This document shows positions 6,963 through 21,900 of a stretch of DNA of 64,000 nt, piece by piece. A program made the translations under genes and the position numbers. Position 1 is the first letter of the stretch. Every line of letters begins with the position of its first letter. Under the pieces are notes generated by a model that worked only from the letters and a program-made list of their open reading frames with translations, ran no database searches and was not told the DNA's origin. The stretch is from Ascidia mentula. Taxonomy: Eukaryota; Chordata; Ascidiacea; Phlebobranchia; Ascidiidae. Where the stretch lies: NCBI GenBank assembly GCA_947561715.1, contig OX387205.1, forward strand, positions 1,307,001 to 1,371,000. Reading direction: 5' to 3'.

Positions 6963-9900
6963 GTGAGTTTCAAAAACGATTGTTTTTGTGCAACTTTGTA
7001 AAATTTTGAGTATAAACTTATGTCATCATCAGCCAGTCTCTTATACTCAGAATTATGAGAAAACCCGTGAGTTGTGTTCCTAAGTTTGTAAAATTTGGTT
7101 TGGTCGTATGGGCTTTTATGTAGTTACTCTTTTTCTTCGTTTACGAATTGTTTTCTTGTCTTGCAAATGGAATTACTACCCGTATCCATACGAGTTTATC
7201 GTGCTGTTTACTGTATTTGCTAAGGCAGTGGTTGACCAATATGTTTGGCGCTAACAATCTAACCTAAAATCATATACGGCCTGTTACTCAAACAATGCGA
7301 TCAAAACAAGGTTTCAAAATGGTAGTTTACTCATTTGTGCCATATTTTTTTAAAATAGGTGGTTCGTGGCAACCGTGCAGGACTTAGAAGTGGTTCATAT
7401 TGTTAACCACTGTGCTAAAAGGAATTGATTCAACCATTGAAGTTACTATAACCATTGTACAAGAGTAATAATAAATGTGAACAGGTTCCACTCTGTGCGG
7501 TGTCCTGAGTTGCGACTACAGATGCAGGGCGACACCTTGGGGCGGAACGTGCTTCTGTCCTGATGGTTTGCAAGTTGCCGACGATGAAGTTTCGTGTGAA
7601 GGTTCGGACTTAATATTTTTCCCGTAAATCAATGACTTTGTTGTATTTAAAGCGATTGTATTTAATTTTTAAAATCTGCAAAAATTTACCAAAAAACATA
7701 AAGCATTTTGAAACAAGATACTCGTAAAAGTCAACATAGTAAAAGAATGCCTCCAGTGAGAATCGAACTCACGACCCCTGGTTTACAAGACCAGTGCTCT
7801 AACCCCTGAGCTATAGAGGCGTCAGGCGCCACTGGGGATCGAACCCAGGATCTCCTGTTTACTAGACAGGCGCTTTACCACTAAGCCATGGCGCCGATGA
7901 GATCTGTTATGCAAAATAGTGGTATCCTTTCATTCATGTAATACCACCTATAATTAGCAACAAAAGAGACAGATGCGGACACACACGCTTGATATTATCT
8001 AATTGTATTTCTGTTGTAAATAAACCATAACTTGTAAAACATAATTTTTAACAATTGCATTATCTTAATGCAGTGTGCATTTTGTGAGGTCTGGGCCGGT
8101 GGTTTGCATCATCGGTATCATTTTAAAATAACCAACCAGCTCGTGCATCCCCCTTTCTTGTTACCGTTGCAACAATATTTTCAACTTCCACGGTGGATAC
8201 TGGATATTGATGTAACTAATAAGCACCAACCCAGACCCTGATAATAGATCTCGCCCGTATAGTTAAGATCCCCTAGCCTTGGCAGATGATAACCTTTAAC
8301 ATTACAAATTTCTATTTATGCAGACTTTAACGAGTGTGAAGTGTTTGGAATGTGTGAGCAGTTATGTGAGAATACGGAAGGTTCGTACAAGTGTAGTTGT
8401 GGGGATGGATATCTCTCCGAAGCACACGATGGCGAGTTGCATTGCAAAGCTCCACCTGAAGGTGAGTCGTTTATTTGTTATCGCCTACGGCGTTTATATC
8501 TACTGAAAATAATGCGTTTTATGTCTACTAAATAAGGCAGGTTGGTAACCCGTGGTAACAGAGCCGTATGCATCTCATTCAACCCTCTGTCCCAGTTTCA
8601 CAGAGGCCACAGGCTTACTTACGGAAACCAAATTAAACCCCAACTCAATATAGTTTTTGCGGCACCCCACGTATTTTGGTTTGTTGTAAACATAGTCCAA
8701 CTGTATCTTTCTGCACCAAAGGTTGTCGGCCTCTGCTTTTAGCGAATAATATGGTCGTGGTTTCGTATGTGTTTGCAGAATGGTAGTCTAATTTGGATCA
8801 GTTCGAACCAAGATCCCCTAGCAGGGATCGCGCACCGCATCACGACATATGTATTTCATTGTAAAGTCAACACAGCGATCTTGCAAAATTTTACACAGAA
8901 ATACATTTGGTCGTGGTTTCGTGTTCTAGTTTCAGCTTGAGTTTAAATAATGTTTTTTACCATAACGTTGCGCCTCAGCTGGTGACGTTCTCTTTTAAAC
9001 CAACCCTTATACTTATTCTGGTATAAGGCGAAACCTCATGTTTTAAACACAAAACACGTGGTATGTTATTTTCCACTAGTTTTGGGCTGCAATGAGCACA
9101 TGTCCAAATAACTTCCAATAATTCGCAATGCAAATTCACTGTGATTTTACTCCACCTAAATAACCCACAAAGCACTCCAGTGGAAAAGTGCTTTTATTTC
9201 TTTGAAATATCGCCTTCTTCTTGTCACTTAATTGTAACGTCGGACAATGCTTATCATTTCACAGGGGCACAAGTTGGCGTGTAGTGATATGGTCTCTATA
9301 GATTCTTGCGTGTTGCTGCATTATAGCGCGTTGCATGGAAACTACTGAATATATTTAAATAAACGATACTGGAAATGTCCTTAAGTAGGCGAAATATACA
9401 AATATATCTTTAGGTCAAACATTTGAATTTCGCATTGATAATGATTGTAGATACAATCGAAAGGTTTGCAAATGAACTTCACACCAGTTATATTAGCTGT
9501 ATTGTTTGTCCTAAATATTTACTAAGCTGTAAGTTATGTTCCTAAAAATATGTATCACAGTGTCGAGTTAGTTTTGTATTTTCCACCAAACATCGCAGCA
9601 AAGTGATTAGCTTGATTGATTTGCAATCAGTGAGCTTGTTGAAAACGAAGACCTTGTTGTCACATAATACTTCTTTACATAAAACAAATTAGATATATCA
9701 GTAACCAGGTCTTTGTCGGCCATAAACCAGGTCGGAGATTCCGATATCTCAAAATTTTCCTGTACATAAGTGACATGTTACATGCAAATGTTTGGCAGAA
9801 ATTAGAAACTTATCTAAATTCACCCTAACACTGTTGTTACTTCCTATATTCAGATGACGCCCCTCGCATTCTCTTCACATCTGGGAAGTACGTTTACTTC

Positions 9901-12900
9901 TACGATATGCAGAGCAGCCAAAGCCAAGGTCTTGAGGTCGCGGTAGAAGCTGTACAACCTCAGGGGGTCGATTACCATTATAAGCTGGGAAAGATAGTCT
10001 GGTCAGACACGAGCACGAACATGGTAAATTGGAATAATCGTTACAAACCGCTAGGTTTAATTTCATTTGTTTTTTGGTTTGTGCAATGTTTGAACTTGTG
10101 TTTGTGGAACAAAATGAACCAAAAAATAAATTTCAAACAACTTTCCTTATGATATAAAGTTTTAAAAACTTTACGTAACTTTATTGTAACTGACACTTAG
10201 TCTGCCAGACTTCCTCAGGGTTGTGGATAATGGAACCAACCACATAAATGTACAAGAAATGCCAGCAATAAAATGGCGCATAAGAAATCACAAAGATTGT
10301 CGAGTTATTAATTGATATGTATCCAAGCTTTTATGCTATTTCCATATTTTCAGATCATGTCATCGGATATTGACGGGTCAAACAAAAAAGTTGTATTAGA
10401 GAAAGCTGTGGAGTACCCTGAAAACCTTGCTGTCGATTGGATAGGTTAGTTGTGATGTACTGTTTGGGTGTCTGACATTAATAAAAAGTCTGGTAAATAC
10501 TTCCGCCCGCCATGATTGAGGAATGGCGTACGGGCGTATTTAGAAAAGATTATTGAACTCGCAAGTAGATTTGTAATGTAAGTTGTTAAATTGGGTTATC
10601 CGTCGTCGTTTATATCAGCTATTTTGTTTAATAAAAACTTTGACCCCGACGTGATTTGAACACGCAACCTTCTGATCTGGAGTCAGACGCGCTACCGTTG
10701 CGCCACGGAGTCGCACACTTCACCTGGCGGCCTTACCTTACCATAATGCTTATTGCTCATCTCTTATGCATTTCAGGTAATAACATTTACATTGTGGAGA
10801 CAACAGTGGGTCGTATCGAGGTTTGTAACATGGATGGAACGCACAGATACGGAGTTATTACAGACGGTCTAAAGCAACCACGCGGTCTCGCACTTGACCC
10901 GACCAAAGGGTTCGTATTACTTTCGTGTACATGTGAATTAGGGGCAGGTTTATGTCGTACAGTTACTGGTTAATATTTACGACCAATTCGAATACAATGA
11001 ACCCATGATGATAGCATTAAACCAATACCAACTATGAATGCATGTTAAGTCCCAATATCTTATTAGAAACTTAAAACAAAGTAGTCTTACAACCTAACCA
11101 GATTGAAAAACCCAAAACGTCGTGTATAGTGGGTATTGGCTTAATGCCCGGAAAGCCCCAAAGTTGGTGATGACGTGAACAAATTTCTTGCAATTTACGC
11201 TGTTGGTGTCTGTGATTTGACTCCAGATGTACAAAGTAACCTTTATGTAGATATACACGTAGTAATTACACAACCCATATCGTTATAAGTTATGTAATTA
11301 CAATAGACTCCAATTCATCTAGTCCAGGTTGCAAACCAATACCAAACCTCATTACTCTGCAATTCCTTCATCAGATACATGTTTTTCACCGACTGGAATC
11401 AAGATTTGCCACGGTTAGACCGAGCTTATATGGACGGGAGTGAAATTTACACACTGGTTGATAAAGTGATGGGATGGCCTTGTGGCGTCACGGTTGACTT
11501 GTTGCAAAGCAGGGTATATTGGGTGGACAAGAGGTTCGATTACATTGCCACTGTGGACTACTTCGGAAAGCATAGGTGAGTACTTTGCGTTGGGAAAAAA
11601 CGCACAGTTGTAATTGTGTCCTGATATTAACTGTCCATATTCCTGCCCGATCGTGTGCTATTGAAGTTGTTCCGGTATTTGTCTGACTAAAAATTTTGGT
11701 TGAGATTCGATAGAGAAAAACCCTCGTCTATTTGAGAATGATACGCAGGATTAAGTGCACTTTCAACAAGTAAATTTAACAAAAACTCGCAATGAAAGAG
11801 TAATCATGGAACTCTGTTTGTGACGTTTTTGCAACTACCACAGCTTCAATTGTATTTACTCTGTAAATATATGAACCGAAACTTGTTTGCTACAAACCAC
11901 CTGATGGATAATATTTACATATATTCCCATTTTCACCATGTACAGACGAACCATTCTATCAGGAAGCAATAACTTACCAAGCCCTAATGACATCACACTG
12001 TTCGAACACCACGTGTACGTCTCCGATGCGACTAAGATGGGTTTATTGCGTGCGCATAAGTTCGATGGATCGGAATATGAGCAAGTTACCCCTAAACTGG
12101 CAGCTACTCCATTCGCTACTAGGGCTTACCACCCTCTAAGACAGCCTCAAGGTATTTTGATGTGCAAGCATTTTATATAGTGATCATATATGGAAGTTAT
12201 GAAATTCAGATAGAGCATTTGTGGGACGATACGACATTCCCCACAAAATGAAGCTACACGCTGGGATTACCAGCGACAGACGCTCTGACTTTAGTTTAAA
12301 TAAATTTATATGTTCCCGAAAATTTGTTTTGATGGTAAAGAAAAAGTTCTGGCTGATTGTTTGTCCACAGAATATGTTTAACTATTAACCACCATGTACC
12401 ATTTGTAAACTTGATTTAAGGATGCAAGAGTGCGGTTTTTCTATGGAAGCAATTCGTTTGTTTAGATATGAATGAGGCTTTTAACATTCATTGATATTTG
12501 TAACTGCAGTTAGCAGACCCATGGACTTTCCTAACCCTCATATCTCGTCCCACACATAATGTATCCTTGTGATATAACCTTACTGACCAATTCCACAACG
12601 TTATTTTCTACAGTGGACAACCCGTGCGCTTTACAAAACGGAGGTTGTGATCATCTCTGTGTTCTCAGTCACACTACAGATAACGATGGTCTGGGTTATA
12701 CATGCGTATGTGACCCTGGATATGATCTCAACTACTTTACGAAGAAGTGCGAAGGTTGGTTTCTGCTTAATTTTTTTCCGTCCTGGTGTCTATTTTTCTA
12801 TGATATTACGTGATACGACATAACTTCCTTTTAATAAATTGTAAGTGTCAAAAAAGAAAACTGTTTCAGAACGAATAAATGTACTGACAAAAATCGTGTA

Positions 12901-15900
12901 CACGTTTATAATAAATTTCATATTTAAGACCAGTCGGCGTCGAGGAATCCACGCCCATTGTTGTTTACGACGAGATAATAATGTTTATAGTGGGCAGCAG
13001 ACAGGGCTACTGTTTCGATTTAACAGGTCTCGTCAGTGTAACTATGGTGCGACTTACAAAGGTGGCAAGATATGTGCACCTCACTGTTGTATTTTGAACA
13101 ACTTTCATAGGCGCCTGACTGGATAACCCTTATGATTTTATCAATGTCCATATCATTTTATTTTGCATATTTAATGTTTATAAGGTGTGTACACGCACTG
13201 CTTTGACCTGTAAGGTCTCATCAGTGCAGCTGTTGAATGGCACTGTGCTAGCTTTTACACTAGCAGGCACACTGGTCTCCACTTTGTGGTACCTTTCGGT
13301 CTAGCACAGTGCCACTCAACAGCTCCACTGATGAGAACTTACAGGTCGAAACAGTGCGTGTACACACCCTGTCTGCAGCTATGCAATAATATGGATTTTT
13401 TTGCACATATAATGTTTATAACTTCTTACAAAATTGAATTGAATTTCAGCTGTTGATCGTATCTTGCTCGCCAGTAGTTACCACTGGGTTCGTGGGTTTG
13501 CCACCGGCCAGTTTCAAACCAACGATGCCATCTTGCCGACTCTGTCCACTAGTAGCGCGTTCGTGTCTGTCACCTCTGATGCGATCAAGGGTTATGTTTA
13601 CTATGCGGACGCTAGTGTCGGTGTCATTTTAAGAAGATTCGCCAACGCTTCAGGTATGTTACGTTATTTTACTTGACACTGTTCAGTACCGCCGACTCAC
13701 AGTGTTGAAGATGTCTTTGAGTTCAGTGATCCGGGGTTGATCGAGTGTGCCCTCTCTGTTTTAAATGTGTTGCCATCCAAACTTTTTTGTCTAGCTAGCC
13801 TTTAAACTTACTGGGTGTCGGTCTGTATCTAAACAGAAAATATATATGCACGGAAATAGAATTGTTCAAAGCAGAAACCAGTGCCCTTAACGCACGAATA
13901 ACGACATTAGAACAACAATTTGTCGTTACAGCGAAAATAAAATGAGTGCGTGTGATTTTTACGACCAATATCTAAATTCGTGACGTCAATAAATATTCGG
14001 ATTCGGTCAAATATTGACTGTAGGTATTCGGATTCGGTTAAATATTGACTGTAGGTATTCGGATTCGGTTACATATTGACTGTAGGTATTCGGATTCGGT
14101 CAAATATTGACTGTAGGTATTCGGATTCGGTTAAATATTGACTGTAGGAATTCAGATTCGGCCAAATATTGACTGTAGGTACTCGGATTCGGTATAATAT
14201 TGGCTGTAGGTATTCGGATTCGGTCAAATTTTGACTGTGGGTATTCGGATTCGACCGAAACTGTTGACACGGCCCTAAAACTGACCAGTATGTGACCTTA
14301 AACTTGCAGGTGATCCAGAGGACATAGTGAACAACAAGCTAAACGTGATTCGCGCAACTGCAATGGATTGGTCAACCGGCAACTTGTACGTCATCGACGG
14401 AAGCAAACGTTCTATCATTGTCGTCAACGTAGAAGACCCCAAAACATTGCGGACCACTCTGAATATATCGGGTCTCCAAACCCCAACCAGCATCGCTGTA
14501 CATCCAACCAACGGGTACATATATATTATACTGTATGTTTAAGCATTCGTACGGAGCCACTGATACGTGGTGATCAATATGATGGCTGAGATCGCCCAGA
14601 AAAGAACTTTCCGTTTATTAGTGCATGCAATTTTTTGACCAACATAAAAATGAATTTTGACTCAAGTAACTTATCAGTAAGTAGGATATGTAAAAAAAAC
14701 GTAAGCTGTTAATCAGTCTGTCTGTCCCAATCACAACAGTAACTGCGTTTTTTTATTGTTTATCTACAAATATAAGTTTAAAATCATGTTGCCCGAGACA
14801 GAAAAAGTGTTTGTACATGATTATAAAAACTTGTTTTGACAAATACCTGTGTAGAATGACCACTATTTAACTTGTATTGACAAGTACCTGTGTAGAATGA
14901 CCACTACTTATCATGTTTTGAATATAAACGCCGCCATATTTATGTTGTCATCGTCTAAACATACACAAGTGTTAAAGGCTGAACTTTTCTGCAGACTGAT
15001 CGTGTGGTCGGATATTTCAAGACCAGCGAAGATTGTAAAGGCGAACATGGACGGATCGTCACCAGTAGTTCTGGTGAACACAACGATCCAAACTCCCATC
15101 GCTCTTACTATCGACATACAGTCAGTATTTCCTATTCATAAGAAGTCACTTCTAGCAATAATATTTTCATTATTGGTGCTGCATAGCAACCGAAACATTG
15201 GTGTTCATAAATGTTATTGTTAGAGGAGCCTTTTTATATTGAGAATTCTCCGGTTTGAATTCGCAATAAAATGTGCGCTTTGACCAATTCATAAAAAGTG
15301 TCACAATGTAAAGCATAATTCCTTAAATAGAGCTAAATTTGGCCCTGGATTAGGCTTTGTTTAACACCATGACAGTAATTTATTAAGATAGGTAATTATT
15401 TAGATGCCCTGTTAAAGATTTAATTAAAAAAAAGTTTTTATCCAGACTTGTACACAATATTGAGCAATTAAGGATTGTAATTGTTTTGCAAATACACACT
15501 TAATTCATAGACGACGATACGTTTTCTGGATCGATATCGGTCGTAAGGTGATTGAGACGATATCGTTGTACGGTTGGGGTCGCAAGCAGCTCCAGATCGA
15601 TCAACCACTTGTTTCTCCATCTTCCATCACATACCTTGACAATTACATGTGAGTTGGGTGGAGCACGTATGTGCAACATTTACATTTCTTGCAGTGGACA
15701 ATCTTAATGTTAATATGTACACTCATTTGCTAATCTTGGCTACAATGCCTGGGCTGCGAAGCCTGTAATCCTAATGATCTCGATACGACGGCTGTGATCT
15801 CCAAGTAAGAACCTGCGCAGTGGGGCAATCCTGCCAATCATGCTATTGCATGTAATATTACTGCGCTGACTGATTTGCTAATACAAACTATTTTATTGAT

Positions 15901-18900
15901 CAAAGAAGCGTCGTAAAAGTCATCCCTAACATGTACTTGTCCAAATTCTCGTTAGATATTGGAGCGACAGCAGACTGGGTCGAATTTACCGGGTTTACTA
16001 CACAGCAATGTATTACCCCACAAACGCTGAGGTGTTTCGTGACAACATCGATCCAATGTACAACCTTAACGCGTTTGATGCATCTCTCCAGGTTTGGAGT
16101 TGTTTATTTCGGATACGTCCGTGATTTTCTTTATTTTTTTGCTTCACAGAGTCGTTACTATAACAACGATTGCAATCGAGGAACTTCGGCCGAATACTGC
16201 AGCCATTTCTGCTTCCCCGTTTCTGGTAAGAAATATTTTTTCACTAATTTTGTTGGTGAACACTGTTTCTCCATCCAAACCCTTACAAATACAGGTTTTG
16301 AGGTTGGAAAATACAAAAATTGTTTTAAATTGAATATAAATGCTAGCTAAGTGTTGACTATGTATATAGCAACTGTGCAGAAACACTGCTGTGTTCATCA
16401 TCATTGCCTAATACTGATGTGCTTTTACCTGATTCCCATGATAGTCAGCAATTCCTAACTTGGGCGCTGCACTTTTTGTTTGTGTTTGTTTTTATACCGA
16501 AAATTAGAAGAGCGGCAGATAATCGATTGCAAACACATTGCATAGTTTTCGAAACTAACCAAAAATTGCACACATATAATTTAACGATTTTCGGAAAAAT
16601 ACCGGTTGTGTTGTTTCTGCTTCGAACACTTTTTACATATTTCATGTCCGTAAAACAAAAATTACATATTTCTTTCGCACGAAACATTTGACACCACTTA
16701 AAAGCAGCAGCTAATAAGCAAGCAAGCAAGCAATAAGCGTGTTGTAACGTAGTTGTTATTACAGGAAGTCTCCATTGTGGGTGTCCGGATGGTATGAAGT
16801 TGGATGCATTAAACAACCACTTATGTCGACCAGACCCCTCTTCTCCTCCAGAACCACAGTGCGATCAATACCAGGTTGGAGTTTAAGAGTAGTTTGTGAA
16901 ATTTCCAGTATTTGTATCTGTTGGTTATGTTGCTGCATGTCATATTACAATGGCAAAGCAAGGAATCTGCCCTTGCACATTTAAAAGGAACAAAAGTATA
17001 CGTTTAATTGTGCCAGAAGAATAGATTCTTTGATTTGCGATTGTATTTGTTGGGAAAATATGAAACGCTATCTTCAGAACAGAAAATCCACTTGTTGGAG
17101 ACTTTGTCATAAATTTTGAATAGTTCGAAGTCGTTTTTTGGTAGGAAATCGTGTGTGGGAATTTTTTAAAAGAATTATGCCGTAATTTAATTTCGAAAAC
17201 CCAAACTGAGGCATTACCAACCCGCAATTTCCATACAAGCTAAATTTAATTATCGAACTGTTTCGACCTTCTCATCAATCCAGTTTTATACTATGCTCAC
17301 ATTTTAGCTGTTGTTATAACAGTGTACTGTTCACTAACTACAACTGTTATTCTGCTCTGCTAAGGTAGGTCTTTTTTTTACAATGTTTTCAGTTTCCATG
17401 TGAAAATGGTCGATGCATTTACCATGGTAACGTTTGCAACGGTGTGGATGACTGCACGGATGGATCGGATGAGCAGGAGTGCGGTGAGTTATATCGGATG
17501 AGCGTTTTGTGCAATCAAATATTTATGATTTTTATGCACGAATACGTCTGTTAGCTTTTAAATTAAAGCATAGATAGCTATATATATATATATACTCTAT
17601 AGACTATATAGAGTAACCCCATGAAACATAAGATATCAGGGTTTTCAACCATCTGCTTCTCAACCTTTTTTCTTTGGCCCTCATTTGAAATCACCAACCC
17701 GTTCTTACCTCCCTTTCGTTGAAGATGTAATGAAGTAGATTGTTTAACCAAACCTAAAGATTGAGTCGACTATCACCCTACATAGGATAAGATCTTGCTC
17801 CCCAGTGGGTGCAGGCACTCCTTGTTAACAACCACTGACTTCCAGTATGGCAGATATAATCACCATTAGTCCTGATCAATTATCCAGAAGCATTAAAGTT
17901 GCCTCATACTAACTTCCATTTATGTCCAAACCAGATTTTATTATTTTTATTTTTTCGTGGTTAATCGCAAGCCCAAAGAGTCCAACTTGTTTTCACGCAA
18001 AGGTAAAACATGAACTCTTACCTTACCTGCAGCTACATGTGGACATTACGCTTTCACCTGCGACAACGGAAGATGTATTTCAACAAGTTGGAAATGTGAC
18101 GGAAATGACGACTGTGGGGACGGAAGTGACGAAACCGATTGCCCCCCACCCAGGTAAAACTTGTTGATGGTTTGTCTCTAGCGCCACTTGGTGTCAACTA
18201 TTGTTTGCATCGCCAACAAAAAATAATTCTACTTGTATTATGCTTTGCTGTTGTGCCTTAGTTTTGGAGACATTTTTTGCTGTTGTACCTTACAGTCCCT
18301 GTTCCGACACCCAGTTCCATTGTGATAATGGACGTTGTATTTCCCCGATCTGGGTTTGCGACTCCGACAACGACTGCGGAGATGGGAGTGATGAGACTGA
18401 TTGTAAGAACCTACAACTATTGTTGTTTGTAAAATAATGTTTCGATGACAGAATTACTTCTGTGTGCTTTTTAGCTGTAAATATTCGTGGCTCGATCCAC
18501 ATGCGAACTCTGGTATGGAGGAAAAAACTAATATAGCTCTTATGAGGGAAAGTTTGGGTAACTTAAAATATCTGCGTGATTGCACATTCAATCGTTGATT
18601 TGGTAGAAAGTTGTTTGCAAACTAGCATTTTGCCCTAAATCGTGCTTTTGTGATCAATCGTTATTTTTGTACTCACAATAGACTTGAATTAAATAGAGTT
18701 GCCAAAATAGAAGGTTTCAGGTTCATTTTTACGTATACTGCAAAGCCGTCAAAACACAAACTTAATAGTTAACAATGTTATAACCAGGTATTTTCAACAT
18801 ATTGTTTGAACGCAGGTGAAGATAGAACTTGTAGTCCCGATCAATTTACTTGTCCTGACCATGGTTGTATAAGTTCAACTCTTCACTGTAACGGATATCA

Positions 18901-21900
18901 GGATTGCTTCGGGGGAGAGGACGAGCAAGATTGTGGTAAATTGGTGTTTTACTTTACCTTGTTAGTTTATGAAGCGTAAAAAACAAATAAGGGTCAAAGA
19001 GTGGACGAAAATAAATAAAACTTTTTTTTTTGACGAAAATGAATAAAAAGATTTCATAAACCCTTTTAATCGGGTCATAAGGTTCACAGGCTTCGCAGCC
19101 AAGGCATTGCAGCCAAGCTGGATCAGCCACTTCCCTTTTAATCGGTGAACGTTTAATCGTTTAGATTGTTACGATTCCAATTACATGTGATAAATATTTC
19201 CACAAGTGCTTATATAGAACGTTTGAATTGCTTCGAATACATGTGATAAGTGCTATAGGACAAGTTCTGTTATTTTTCCACAGAACCAGTTGAGTGTGAC
19301 CCGAGGTATTACTTCGCGTGTGCGGACAGATTACAGTGTGTAAGTAGCAGGTACAAGTGTGATGGATATCCAGATTGCAGGGATGACTCTGACGAAGCTG
19401 ACTGTCGTAAGTTAGGTTTCCATAAAAATATGGGAAGGTTTGCAAATATGTAGTGTGAAGCAAAAAACTTATGAACTTGTCGCAACAAGTCTGTGGAAGT
19501 TCCTTGCCAACTTAAATACCTATGCAGAGTTTCACGGTTTGGGAAACACTGTTATGTACCACAGTTGACACTGATATATAGCAAGTTGCTTCATATAATT
19601 AGATTACTCATGCAATAAACCGTTGTCGCTGGTGTGGATGCAATGCCTAACCGTATGTTAGACTCCACCATTATAATAAACTGCAAGTCTTACCTATTGT
19701 TTCGGCACAAGTTAATGTCATTTTCAAATCACATTTATTTTGCAGCCACCCGACCTCCAGGTCAGTGCGACACGGATGAGTTCCAGTGCCAGACGAGTGG
19801 AATCTGCATTCCACAATCTTGGTGGTGTGACGCAAGAGCTGATTGTGACGATGGGTCGGACGAACCCCCAACTTGCCGTATGTTTAAGTATTTGTTGTTG
19901 TAACTGTGAGAGATGCAGAGCCCACGGGAGAGGGAGTGTGCCGGGGGTCTGGGGGCTGATGAATATTCATGGGGAGATATATAAAAATTATTGAAACTGA
20001 GGAATTTTTTCCCCAAATGCTTGGCGCCCCTTTAAATGTTATATGATGTCAAAGAGAGGTCGTCGCCCAGGTACATTGTTACCTACCCTGGAGCAATGAG
20101 ACGAATCTTGAAGTTGTAACTAAGAAATGCTTGGTCAATCACATTCTGCAACATACAAATATTTTTGTGCTTGTTATTATCGCACACCGGAGGATTTTGG
20201 ATGTAAACAGAATTGTACATTTCACAATCGCCACATACAACAAAAACGCACTGAATAACAATTAATTGCGTGCTAAAAATAAGCGAAAAAAATTGCGACA
20301 CTTTTCCTGTTTTTAGATTTCTGTTATCTTAAAAACTACAGGAAAATCCGTGATTAAGTTTTAGGTTGATTGTATCGTACTAATGTTAAACTAATTGACC
20401 GGACCAACTTCCTGAAATCCTTTTATCAATTTTATTCCTTTAATTCTTCTTCCACAGCTCCGTTTACCTGCTCTCCGAGCCAGTTCAAATGCGACAACAA
20501 CTTCTGTGTCCCGAGCTCATTCAAGTGTGACGGGGAAGATGATTGTGGGGACAACTCGGATGAAAACGGATGTCGTAAGTCTTCTTTCAAGCGGTTTATT
20601 ATGTGGTAATTCTTATGCTTTACCGTTGTTTTCGGTTTCAGTGCCTTTAAAATGGAAAACATAGTTGTTTGGTTTTTACTTACTGCAACGCAACAAAATA
20701 CCACTATAGTCTTTGTTTTGCATTGCTACCTTCCATTACTTTCGAAGTCATAATCGTATGTAATAGAAGCTTAAGTTACAATTTACCTTTTGTTTCCCTC
20801 ATCGAGATTCGAACCCTGGCTATCCTCGTAACGAATTCCGACTAGCTTTTCTTCTTGGTATATGGGCCTGGCGCCTTCACCCATGTTGACCGTCCATGTA
20901 ACCCAACTGCTTAACTTTAGCCACTCCCGCACCCACACCTCCACCGCCACCATGTGGATATGATGAGTGGGAATGCCCCGGAACCACGAATTGCGTCAAA
21001 CTCACAGATTTGTGCGACGGAATGCCAGACTGTCCTGATGTTAGCGATGAAGGAGCTTTCTGTGGTGAGTGATTATGTTTGTGATCCTGGCCAAGTTAAA
21101 GTACATCTGCGCTTGTTTTAAACGAAAAAGTAAAAAACTCAACAACACCTAAATATATCGTCAAAAAATTAGAAAACTGAAGTGAAAATATTATTAGAGC
21201 CAGGAAATTTGAGAATTACCCTATGACAAAGACAACGGAAATATACCTAAAACTACGCGAAAAATGTGCATTATATCATGTGACTGCCAGGTTGCTATGC
21301 CTGGGCTGCGAAGCCTGTAAACCTAATGATCTAGATACGATAGCTGTGATCGCCAAGTAAGGATCTACACAGTGGGTCGATCGTGCCAATTATGTGATTG
21401 CTTAAAACATTGCTGCGTTATGACATGTTGATTATGATTTCTGTAGTAGATGACGTAGCAACCTCTTCATACAATTAAACTTGAACTTGGTTACCAGATG
21501 TTGATTTGTGCAATGGATTCGGTTGTACGGACAAATGTAGTAATCTACCTGAGGGACCGATGTGTTGGTGTGATGGGGTTGGTTACGAACTACTTAATGA
21601 CACCAAGACGTGCGCAGGTCAATTTCTTCTACATACGATTTTGTAAAAACTTGAAATAATATTTGTTGTACACCTATATAATATTAATACAGCCCAAATA
21701 ACCTTTTACAGAGAAGAAAAAAATTAAACCCATTTGAAAATAGTGCTTGCTTATCAGTATGTAAGATTGCTGGATATTTGAAAGTTCTTATATAAGCTGG
21801 CTGTTCTTTACAGTTTTTTTTGCATTTCGCTGGTTTTTGCCTATTTTGCTTTTCCATTGTGTTTTCTCAAATGCTTTTCTTGGTTAAATGATTTTATTTT

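Noticed and set aside
15964..15975. Downstream acceptors for exon 15 (cgacag, agcag).
   Set aside because: They stay in frame but delete the YWSD blade motif recovered with the acceptor at 15955.
16405..16816. Long opposing open frames in intron 16.
   Set aside because: Low-complexity, no recognisable domain on either strand, and they overlap each other and exon 17.
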